Positions 35,143-41,871 of a stretch of DNA of 41,871 nt are shown piece by piece. The stretch is from assembly GCF_004801315.1 (NCBI RefSeq), contig NZ_SSNW01000053.1:1-41871 (forward strand), written 5' to 3'. This DNA is from Deinococcus sp. Arct2-2. Lineage in GTDB: Bacteria > Deinococcota > Deinococci > Deinococcales > Deinococcaceae. Made by a program: the position numbers and the translations under genes. Every line of letters begins with the position of its first letter. Position 1 is the first letter of the stretch. The notes beneath the pieces are model-generated. The model was given only the letters and a program-made list of their open reading frames with translations. It had not been told where the DNA came from and made no database searches.

Positions 35143-37503
35143 ATGCAGAAGTTACCTGTAAATATTCGTCAGGCCGCCGTGATCGGTGCAGGCGTGATGG
35201 GTGCCGCCATCGCCGCGCAACTTGCCAATGCTGGCATTCCCGTGATGCTGCTGGATATCGTGCTGACCGACAACCCTGACCGCAATTTCCTAGCCAAGCA
35301 GGGCATTCAGCGGGCGCTCAAGGCCCGGCCCGCTGCCTTTATGGACGCTTCCCGCGCCGCGCTAATTACGCCCGGCAACCTCGAAGACGACTTGAAAAAG
35401 CTGAAGGACGCCGACTGGATTCTGGAAGCCATCATCGAGAAGTTGGACGCCAAGCGTGACTTGTGGGCGCGGGTGGAAGGCGTCGCCAAGAAGACGGCCA
35501 TCATCTCCAGCAACTCCAGCGGCATTCCCATGCACCTGCAAATCGGGGGCCGCTCCGAGGACTTCCAACGCCGGTTTGTGGGGGCGCATTTCTTCAACCC
35601 GCCGCGCTACTTGCACCTGCTGGAAGTCATTCCCACCGCCAAAACTGACGGAGGAGTGCTGCAAGAGTTCAGCGATTTTGGCGAGAGCGTGCTGGGCAAA
35701 GGCATCGTGGTTGCCAACGACGTGCCCGGATTCGTGGCGAACCGGATCGGCGTGTACGGCATCGTGCGGGCCATGCAACACATGGAAAAGACTGGCCTGA
35801 CGCCCGATGAAGTAGACGTGTTGACCGGGCCTGCGCTGGGCCGCGCCAAGAGTGCCACCTTCCGCACCGCCGATTTGAGCGGGCTGGACATCATCTACCA
35901 CGTCGCCAACGACCTCGGTAAAGCCACGCCTGCCGACGAAGATTTCACGCTCACCGACACCTTCCGCAAGCTCGTCGAGGAAAAGAAATGGCTGGGCGAC
36001 AAGACCGGCAGCGGTTTTTATCAGAAGACCAAGGATGAGAAGGGCAAAACCAAGATTCTGAGCCTGAATCTGGAGTCGTTGGAGTACGAAGACCGGGGCA
36101 AAGTCAGCGTGGCAATCGTGGAGGCCGTGAAAAACCAACCCCTCGCCGCCCGCGTGAAGGCGCTGTATACCGCCGATGGCAAGGAAGGCGATTTCCTGCG
36201 CGGCGTGATGAACGACGGCTTCTGGTACGCTTCCAAAATGGCCGGAAACGTGTCTAACCGCCTGCAAGACATCGACAACGCCCTGAAATGGGGCTTCGGC
36301 TGGGAAGAAGGCCCCTTCGAGACGATGGATTCGCTGGGCGTGCAAACGGTCATTGCCAACCTAGAGGCCGAGGGGCGCACCTTGCCTCCGCTGCTGGCCG
36401 CCATGAAAGCCAGCGGGCGAGAGCGCTTTTACGGTGCAGACGAAGTAGTGACGCCCGCAGGCGAGCCGACGCCTTACTCCGCGCCGTATTTCATCCTGAC
36501 TGACCTGAAAAAAGACGCCACTGCCGTTATCAAGAAGAAGGCTGGGGCGAGCTTGGTAGACCTTGGCGACGGCGTATTGCTGGTGGAATGGCACGCCAAG
36601 ATGAACGCGCTGGGCGAAGATCAACTGCGGATGGTGCAGGACGGCCACAAAGCCGTGCAGAGCATGGGCTACGCGGGCCTCGTGATCGGCAATCAGGGCG
36701 AGAACTTTAGCGCCGGGGCCAACCTGCCGCTCGTGCTGGCGCAGGCGCAGGCCGAAGAATGGGATGAACTGGACGACGCCATCAAGCAGTTTCAGCAGAC
36801 CACGACCAGCCTGCGCTTTAGCCCACATCCCACCGTTGCTGCCCCGTTTGGTTTGGCCCTCGGCGGCGGCTGCGAATTCAGCTTGCACGCTGACCGCATC
36901 GTGGCGAGCGCCGAAACCTACATGGGCCTTGTGGAAGTGGGCGTGGGCCTGATTCCCGGCGGCGGCGGCACCAAAGAAATGCTGCTGCGCTTCACCGATC
37001 AGTTGCAGCCGGGGCAGCAGACCGGAGCCACGTTACTTCCTGCCGTGCAGCGTGCGTTCGAGCTGATCGGCACGGCCAAAGTCAGCACCAGCGCCCTCGA
37101 AGCCCGCAGCCTCGGCTTCCTGCGGCCCACCGATATTGTCGTGATGAACCGGGGCCACCTGCTGATGGAAGCCAAGCGGCAGGTACTCGCACTCGCGCCC
37201 GGTTACATCCAGCCCACCCCCCGCACCGACATTCCCGTGATGGGCGACGCGGCCATCGGGGCCATCAAGAGCGCCCTGTACGGCATGACCGAAGGCCGCT
37301 ACGCCAGCGCCTACGACGCGCAGGTTGCCACCCAACTGGCCCGCATCCTGTCGGGCGGCGTGGGCAACAACCGCACGGCCAAAGTGTCCGAGCAGCATTT
37401 GCTTGACCTAGAGCGCGACGCCTTCCTGACGCTGTTGGGCAAGAAGGGCACGCAAGACCGGATCGCGCACATGTTGAAAACGGGCAAGCCGCTGCGGAAT
37501 TAA
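35143..37503 (+). CDS. FadN-like 3-hydroxyacyl-CoA dehydrogenase / enoyl-CoA hydratase
   Basis: The 786-residue multifunctional beta-oxidation enzyme is close in length to Bacillus FadN. The N-terminal dehydrogenase has the NAD motif [20 protein letters not shown] (residue ~13), the [10 protein letters not shown] and [19 protein letters not shown] motifs, and [18 protein letters not shown]. The C-terminal half (about residues 460-700) is a crotonase-fold hydratase with [13 protein letters not shown] and [20 protein letters not shown] and [17 protein letters not shown]. This order (dehydrogenase first) distinguishes it from E. coli FadB. GGAGGAC precedes the ATG at 35143. A thiolase gene closes the same operon. 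Confidence 0.93.
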   Translation: MQKLPVNIRQAAVIGAGVMGAAIAAQLANAGIPVMLLDIVLTDNPDRNFLAKQGIQRALKARPAAFMDASRAALITPGNLEDDLKKLKDADWILEAIIEKLDAKRDLWARVEGVAKKTAIISSNSSGIPMHLQIGGRSEDFQRRFVGAHFFNPPRYLHLLEVIPTAKTDGGVLQEFSDFGESVLGKGIVVANDVPGFVANRIGVYGIVRAMQHMEKTGLTPDEVDVLTGPALGRAKSATFRTADLSGLDIIYHVANDLGKATPADEDFTLTDTFRKLVEEKKWLGDKTGSGFYQKTKDEKGKTKILSLNLESLEYEDRGKVSVAIVEAVKNQPLAARVKALYTADGKEGDFLRGVMNDGFWYASKMAGNVSNRLQDIDNALKWGFGWEEGPFETMDSLGVQTVIANLEAEGRTLPPLLAAMKASGRERFYGADEVVTPAGEPTPYSAPYFILTDLKKDATAVIKKKAGASLVDLGDGVLLVEWHAKMNALGEDQLRMVQDGHKAVQSMGYAGLVIGNQGENFSAGANLPLVLAQAQAEEWDELDDAIKQFQQTTTSLRFSPHPTVAAPFGLALGGGCEFSLHADRIVASAETYMGLVEVGVGLIPGGGGTKEMLLRFTDQLQPGQQTGATLLPAVQRAFELIGTAKVSTSALEARSLGFLRPTDIVVMNRGHLLMEAKRQVLALAPGYIQPTPRTDIPVMGDAAIGAIKSALYGMTEGRYASAYDAQVATQLARILSGGVGNNRTAKVSEQHLLDLERDAFLTLLGKKGTQDRIAHMLKTGKPLRN

Positions 37504-37553
37504 TCGGCTGTGGATTGTCGGCTGTGGGCAAAGATTCGGTAGAAGGAGAGTGA

Positions 37554-38186
37554 ATGCGAACACTGATCGTCAGCAATCTGGTGACTCTGGACGGGTTTTA
37601 TGAGGGCAAAGGCCGCAGCCTAGAGGCCATCTTCGACTATTTCCATCCCGACTATCAGGGCGATCAGAACTTCGATCACTACACCGCCGAACGGATGCGG
37701 GCCGCCGATACGCTGATTCTGAGTGGCCGCCGCAATTTTCTGGACAACATGCGCTACTGGGAAAGCGTGGCGAACGATCCTACCGCCACCTCCGTCCGGC
37801 GCGAGATGGCCGAGTTGCAGCGCCGCATGGAGAAAATCGTGGTGTCCGATCAACTGACCCCGCAGGAGTTGGCTCCGTGGGACGGCAACACCCGAATTGT
37901 GAAGGTGGCCGACGCCGCTCAAGAAGTAGCCGCTCTGAAAGCACAGACTGGACGTGAAATCTTTATGTTTGCGGGCCGAGTGCTGTGGAATCATCTGCTG
38001 ACACACGGCCTCGTGGACGAACTGCATCTCACCACCTTTCCGGTCATTGCGGGCGAAGGCACGCCGCTGTTCGTGGGCAGACCGCCCGTGTCCTTCAAGC
38101 TGCTGCACACGCGCACTTGGCAGGGTTCCGGCAACGTGCTGGCCTGCTACGCCGTGAGCGACAGCAAGGGTCAAGAAGAGGTTTGA
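37554..38186 (+). CDS. RibD C-terminal/dihydrofolate-reductase-like reductase
   Basis: The 210-residue product resembles the reductase domain shared by RibD and DHFR: N-terminal [17 protein letters not shown], then LILSGRRNF, a central [26 protein letters not shown] and [12 protein letters not shown]. Members reduce various pteridine-like or unrelated substrates with NADPH, so the reaction is unknown. A ribosome site (AAGGAG) precedes the ATG. Its TGA abuts the GTG of the following hydrolase gene. Confidence 0.85.
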   Translation: MRTLIVSNLVTLDGFYEGKGRSLEAIFDYFHPDYQGDQNFDHYTAERMRAADTLILSGRRNFLDNMRYWESVANDPTATSVRREMAELQRRMEKIVVSDQLTPQELAPWDGNTRIVKVADAAQEVAALKAQTGREIFMFAGRVLWNHLLTHGLVDELHLTTFPVIAGEGTPLFVGRPPVSFKLLHTRTWQGSGNVLACYAVSDSKGQEEV

Positions 38187-39395
38187 GTGGCTGATACAGG
38201 CATGAAAAAAACCAAGCGGCTGGGTCTGGCTTCCTTGCGTCAGATTCGCAAGCGGCGCGTGCTGGCGTGGGCGGCTGTGGCGTATGCCGTCGCTCTCGGC
38301 CTCGGCACGCTGGCGGGCGCGGAAATTACCCTGCGTTCCAAAACGCGGCGCGTGAAGGGCGTGTTCGTTCCAGTCGGGCGGCGGGGCAACGATATTTGGC
38401 TGCCTGCCCTGCCCGAAACCCTTTCGCGCGGTGTAATCGGCATTGTGCCGCTGAAGCCCAACAAGGGCCACGCGGTGCTGGGGCCGCCACGCTTGGCCGG
38501 AACCTTGGTGCGGCGCGGCGTGCAGGACGAACGCGGCGTGCTGCCACACGGAGCGCTGGCGTGGGCCTCCAGCTTCGTCTACAACGGCACGCCTGCCCAA
38601 TTGGGCGTGGAGTACACCGATACCACCGTGTCTACGCCAGTGGGGGAGATGCCCGCTTGGCACATTCCGCCCATCGGGAAAAAAGCGTCGGGCGAGTCTG
38701 ACACGCTCATTATCGTGATTCACGGGCACGGCGGGCAGCGTTCCCAAGCGCTGCGAATGCTTCCGGCCCTTCAGCGCACAGGGGCAGGTTCGCTGTTCGT
38801 CACCTTCCGCAATGCCTTTGGTGCGCCGCGCATCGGCAAGGGCTACCACTCTCTAGGCGACGCCGAGGCCGAAGACGTGCTGGCCGCGTTGGAGTGGGCC
38901 AAGGCCAATGGCTACCGCCGCGCCGTGCTGTACGGCTTTAGCATGGGCGGCAACGTGGCCCTCAGCGTGCTGCGCGAAAAGTTCCAGCCCTTTCCAGTTC
39001 CCGTGTTGGGCGTCATGCTGGACTGTCCGGCCCTTGACTGGCGCGACGTGATTTTGTGGCAGGGCCGCAGATTTGGCCTGCCGCCGATCATGGCCCGCCA
39101 AACCGCGTTGTTCGTGCAGCGTCTCGTCACCCGCCGCTCGGGGCAAGACTTCGACGCTGTAGATCAGCTTCAGGCCGCGCCCCGTTTCACTGTGCCGATT
39201 TTGCTGTTTCACGGCACGCGTGACCGTACCATTCCTATTGCTCAGGCCGATGCGTTGGCCGCCGCCCGCCCCGACATCGTGGAATACCACCGCGTAGAAG
39301 GCGGCAAACATATTCGGGTGTGGAACATAAACCCGGACAAGTACGACGCAGCGGTAGAGGGTTTTGTGGCGCGGGTGCTGGGGGATGGGGAATGA
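38187..39395 (+). CDS. Membrane-anchored alpha/beta hydrolase
   Basis: The 402-residue product has one N-terminal hydrophobic segment (about residues 25-45, VLAWAAVAYAVALGLGTLAGA) preceded by basic residues, so it is probably anchored or exported. The hydrolase fold shows the oxyanion region VIHGHGGQRS, the nucleophile elbow GFSMGGN (Ser), the acid in LFHGTRDRTIP and the His in EGGKHIRVW, a full catalytic triad. The GTG start follows the preceding stop without a gap, with AGAGG 5 bases before it. An in-frame ATG five codons later is possible. Esterase or lipase activity in fatty acid release would fit the operon, but that is inference. Confidence 0.84.
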   Translation: MADTGMKKTKRLGLASLRQIRKRRVLAWAAVAYAVALGLGTLAGAEITLRSKTRRVKGVFVPVGRRGNDIWLPALPETLSRGVIGIVPLKPNKGHAVLGPPRLAGTLVRRGVQDERGVLPHGALAWASSFVYNGTPAQLGVEYTDTTVSTPVGEMPAWHIPPIGKKASGESDTLIIVIHGHGGQRSQALRMLPALQRTGAGSLFVTFRNAFGAPRIGKGYHSLGDAEAEDVLAALEWAKANGYRRAVLYGFSMGGNVALSVLREKFQPFPVPVLGVMLDCPALDWRDVILWQGRRFGLPPIMARQTALFVQRLVTRRSGQDFDAVDQLQAAPRFTVPILLFHGTRDRTIPIAQADALAAARPDIVEYHRVEGGKHIRVWNINPDKYDAAVEGFVARVLGDGE

Positions 39396-39868
39396 CGCTT
39401 AATCAGAACTCCTTTGCCCTGTTTGAGTTCCTGAATACCTTTAGTGCATTTCGGATAGGAGCTTTGAGACTGTTTGAGGAGTTAAGTGATCGTGAGGGCG
39501 CTCAAATCGAGAGATTCTCTGATCACGTTTCCATCACTCCCTCTCTGGCATATAAAGCTGTCAACCTCTCACAGAGCGTTGGAGTTGATTTGAAAGAAGG
39601 TGCAATGCATTGGACTTTGAATGTCCGATCAAATCCGGAAGTTTTGTTTGTAACAGCGAATCTAGTTGCCAACTATCCTGATGAGCCGTATCAGACAATC
39701 CTGCGGCAAATTGGTCATTCTGAATTGCAAGCTTCAGATTTCGGCTTTAGCGAATTAACTTCTATCGTGGAAGATGTGTTGAGTGACATTAAATCCACTC
39801 TAATCTCAAAATCACTCTCGGAACTTCACAGGCAAGGTGCGAGTAAGCCCTTCTTCCCTAATCTCTAA
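39392..39868 (+). CDS. AT-rich gene of unknown function inside the fad operon
   Basis: The 158-residue product begins at an ATG overlapping the hydrolase stop (ATGA) and ends 14 bases before the thiolase gene. It has no signal peptide or membrane helix and is largely helical ([40 protein letters not shown]). I recognise no family. Its DNA is much richer in A and T than all surrounding genes and uses codons such as AAA, ATT and TTT freely. This suggests a recent arrival by transfer, yet the tight junctions at both ends keep the operon intact. Confidence 0.65.
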   Translation: MTLNQNSFALFEFLNTFSAFRIGALRLFEELSDREGAQIERFSDHVSITPSLAYKAVNLSQSVGVDLKEGAMHWTLNVRSNPEVLFVTANLVANYPDEPYQTILRQIGHSELQASDFGFSELTSIVEDVLSDIKSTLISKSLSELHRQGASKPFFPNL

Positions 39869-39882
39869 CAAGGAGAATCATC

Positions 39883-41088
39883 ATGACTTTACGTGACGCA
39901 GTTATCGTTTCAGCCGTTCGTACCCCCGTAGGCCGGGGCGTTAAAGGCACGCTCGCCAATACTCGCCCTGATGATCTGGCCGCCCTCGTGCTGAATGAAG
40001 CCGTGCGGCGGGCAGGCGTAGACGTGTCCCTCGTGGAAGACGTGTATTTTGGCTGCGCCATTCCCGAAGCCGAACAAGGCCTGAATGTGGCGCGAATGGC
40101 CGCGCTGCGGGCCGGAATGCCCGATACGGTGGGCGGCGTGACCGTGAACCGCTTTTGCTCCAGCGGGCTGCAAACCATCGCTATGGCGGCGGCGGCCATT
40201 CAGTCCGGTCAGGCCGACGTGATGCTGGCGGGCGGCGTGGAAAGCATGAGCATGGTACCCATGAGCGGCCACAATCCCAGCCCGAATCCCGAACTGGTGG
40301 ATGTGCGCCCCGGAGCCTACATCGGCATGGGCCTGACCGCCGAAAACGTGGCGGCCAAATACGGCGTGTCGCGTGAAGATCAGGACGCCTTTGCTTACCG
40401 CAGCCACCAGCGGGCCGCCGCCGCGCAGGATGCGGGCAAATTCGACGCCGAAATCATTGCCGTACCCGTGCGCGTGGACAAGGTGAAGGGCACCAAAATC
40501 ACGTCCACCACCATTAATTTCGACAAAGACGAACTGATTCGCCGCGACGCTAATATTGCCGATATGGCCAAAGTACGCCCCGCCTTCAAGATGGGCGGGA
40601 GCGTCAGCGCGGCCAACTCCAGCCCCTTTAGCGATGGAGCCGCCGCCGTGCTGATCATGAGCGGCGAGAAGGCGCAGGAACTCGGTATCAAACCTCTGGC
40701 GAAGTTCCTCGGCTTTGCGGTGGCAGGCGTGGAACCCGAATTGATGGGCATCGGCCCCGTGAAAGCCGTGCCCAAAGTGCTGGCCCAAACTGGCCTCACG
40801 CTGGCCGACATTGACCTGATCGAACTGAACGAAGCGTTTGCGGCCCAAAGCCTCGCGGTGGCCCGCGAACTGGGGCTGAATCAGGACATCATGAACGTGA
40901 ACGGCGGCGCGATTGCGCTGGGGCATCCGCTGGGTTGCTCCGGGGCCAAACTCGCCACGAGCGCCATCTACGAACTCCAGCGGCGCGGCGGCGGCAAAGC
41001 CCTGATTACCATGTGCATCGGCGGCGGCATGGGCGCAGCGGGAATCATCGAGGTCTATCCGGCAGAAGTGGTGCAAGCCGCAGACTGA
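39883..41088 (+). CDS. fadA: Acetyl-CoA acyltransferase (thiolase)
   Basis: Cleaves 3-ketoacyl-CoA to acetyl-CoA and a shortened acyl-CoA, the last step of beta-oxidation. The 401-residue product has the acyl-binding Cys in [20 protein letters not shown], the His in [16 protein letters not shown] and the second catalytic Cys in [12 protein letters not shown], along with [26 protein letters not shown] lies before the ATG. It is the natural partner of the FadN-like enzyme at the head of the operon, hence the symbol, although biosynthetic thiolases look similar. A strong hairpin follows. Confidence 0.93.
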   Translation: MTLRDAVIVSAVRTPVGRGVKGTLANTRPDDLAALVLNEAVRRAGVDVSLVEDVYFGCAIPEAEQGLNVARMAALRAGMPDTVGGVTVNRFCSSGLQTIAMAAAAIQSGQADVMLAGGVESMSMVPMSGHNPSPNPELVDVRPGAYIGMGLTAENVAAKYGVSREDQDAFAYRSHQRAAAAQDAGKFDAEIIAVPVRVDKVKGTKITSTTINFDKDELIRRDANIADMAKVRPAFKMGGSVSAANSSPFSDGAAAVLIMSGEKAQELGIKPLAKFLGFAVAGVEPELMGIGPVKAVPKVLAQTGLTLADIDLIELNEAFAAQSLAVARELGLNQDIMNVNGGAIALGHPLGCSGAKLATSAIYELQRRGGGKALITMCIGGGMGAAGIIEVYPAEVVQAAD

Positions 41089-41102
41089 GAGCTGGAATGG
41101 GA

Positions 41103-41134
41103 GAGGGGCCACCGGGTAAGTTTGGTGGCCCCTC
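41103..41134. terminator. Hairpin between convergent thiolase and lipoprotein genes
   Basis: GAGGGGCCACC (41103-41113) pairs perfectly with GGTGGCCCCTC (41124-41134) around a 10-base loop. Neither side has a good T-run, but its position between convergent genes suggests a bidirectional terminator. Confidence 0.55.
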
Positions 41135-41150
41135 ATCTATGACTTGATGT

Positions 41151-41813
41151 TTAGCGGTTGTTCAGCAGATTGAGTGCCGCACTCTTAAGCGGGCTGAAGC
41201 TTTGGCTGGCGGGGGCGAGGTTGGGCGTTGTGGCGCGGTTGCTGGCAAACTGCCGCTTCACAGCATCGGCGGCCAAGTTCCGGGCGGCACTTTGGGCCTG
41301 AACCTTGGCACTCTGGCTGGTTGGCACTTCGGTAGAGCCTTGTACAAGTGCAACCGTTATAGCCTGGCTAGGTTGTTGGGTGGCGCGGTCAAACACTTCA
41401 CCTTTTCCATAAAAAGTAGCTGAACCTTGATAATTTTCAAACTTTCCATCATCATCACGAGCTAGTAGATAGATACGGCTGTCAGTCGTGCTGAGGTCAT
41501 AGGTAAAGCCTGTTTCTAGGGTTCCCGTTGCCGAAATCGGCCCAAGCAAGGTAACACCCGTTTGAGTTTGACTGTCGTTGGTGTAGGCGCCAACGGCGAC
41601 TGTGCGGCCAGATTGGGTGACTTGCTCGGACAGGATTAATACGCCTTTGGCTATAACCGTGCCCGAAGTGTTGGCAACGGCCCAACCCCATACGCCCTGA
41701 TACAGCGTTGGAGTGCGTACTGGTGCAGGCTGCGGCTGTGGTTGCACTGAGGCTGGGTCGCCTCCACCACATGCGGCCAGCAGCAGAGCAGTACTAATCA
41801 GCGGAAGAGTCAA
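41151..41813 (-). CDS. Putative lipoprotein of unknown function; start uncertain
   Basis: The protein (220 residues from a TTG at 41813) has a lipobox LLAAC followed by GGGDP, then a Pro/Gln linker (VQPQPQPAPVRTP). A beta-rich domain of about 100 residues comes next (LYQGVWGWAV, GVTLLGPISATGTLETGFTY, IYLLARDDDGKFENYQGSAT), then a low-complexity tail. From the TTG there is no basic n-region. The open frame continues upstream without a stop to the window edge and adds Arg-containing residues (ARTLITYRLTLPL), so the real start may lie further upstream or outside the window. Function unknown. Confidence 0.65.
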   Translation of the reverse strand: MTLPLISTALLLAACGGGDPASVQPQPQPAPVRTPTLYQGVWGWAVANTSGTVIAKGVLILSEQVTQSGRTVAVGAYTNDSQTQTGVTLLGPISATGTLETGFTYDLSTTDSRIYLLARDDDGKFENYQGSATFYGKGEVFDRATQQPSQAITVALVQGSTEVPTSQSAKVQAQSAARNLAADAVKRQFASNRATTPNLAPASQSFSPLKSAALNLLNNR

Positions 41814-41871
41814 GCGGTATGTGATTAGCGTCCGCGCCGTAGAGGAGATGACAGGGTGAGGGGCGGACAGC

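Noticed and set aside
39910..41136. 408-codon minus-strand frame opposite the thiolase gene
   Set aside because: The thiolase on the plus strand has all catalytic residues. The opposite frame is His/Gly-rich shadow sequence.

Overview
The window looks like chromosomal DNA of a Deinococcus-like bacterium. It is GC-rich, several genes have a -10 hexamer only 5-8 bases before the start codon (the leaderless arrangement common in Deinococcus), it carries many IS elements of families frequent in that genus, and hairpin-rich intergenic repeats recur through it. The species cannot be named from the sequence alone.

Layout. 1-2020: the end of a probable IS abuts a truncated secreted protein gene, followed by a small secreted protein gene. 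2031-5860 (minus strand): the branched-chain amino acid operon ilvB-ilvN-ilvC. It is preceded by a leader with a 19-residue peptide containing Leu-Val-Val-Val-Ile-Leu, an antiterminator and a U-tailed terminator, which together form a complete attenuator. 6227-8228: a DEAD-box RNA helicase with a Gly-rich tail and its own sigma70-type promoter. 8468-11712: an IS island with an IS630-type element (transposase killed by an amber codon) beside an IS982-type element that contains a nested IS701-type element. 11755-15840 (minus strand): a short UvrA-like ABC ATPase, an unknown gene and an RluA-family pseudouridine synthase. 15889-17326: a second IS701-like element inserted into a dispersed repeat.

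17774-21290 (plus strand): two tandem Tat-exported ferritin-like proteins, a TatA-type translocase subunit, an ECF sigma factor and an RskA-type anti-sigma factor, which read as one envelope/stress module. 21504-23103 (minus): prfA overlapping a Nudix hydrolase gene. 23401-24363: homoserine dehydrogenase. 24641-27511 (minus): a GH13 alpha-glucanase and a CCA- (or CC-/A-) adding enzyme. 27618-27692: tRNA-Ala(UGC). 28072-29064: a LysM plus C39-like peptidase protein. 29199-31268: an IS5-type element beside a second IS630-type element, both sitting in the last codons of an unknown minus-strand gene. 32096-34651: a sugar-efflux-type MFS transporter, a TauE/SafE permease and a small membrane protein. 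35143-41088: a beta-oxidation operon (FadN-like multifunctional enzyme and thiolase) that also holds a RibD/DHFR-like reductase, an alpha/beta hydrolase and an AT-rich gene of unknown function. The window ends in a lipoprotein gene whose start may lie outside it.

The gaps longer than about 300 bases hold mainly repeats: one family of palindromic elements at about 5959, 15859/17327, 21296, 24372 and 34893, and another at 3109 and 8320. The most informative new observation is the ilv leader attenuator. Other points worth a second look are the sigma/anti-sigma/ferritin/TatA cluster, the repeat family, and the IS insertions whose target duplications allow the ancestral sequence to be rebuilt.
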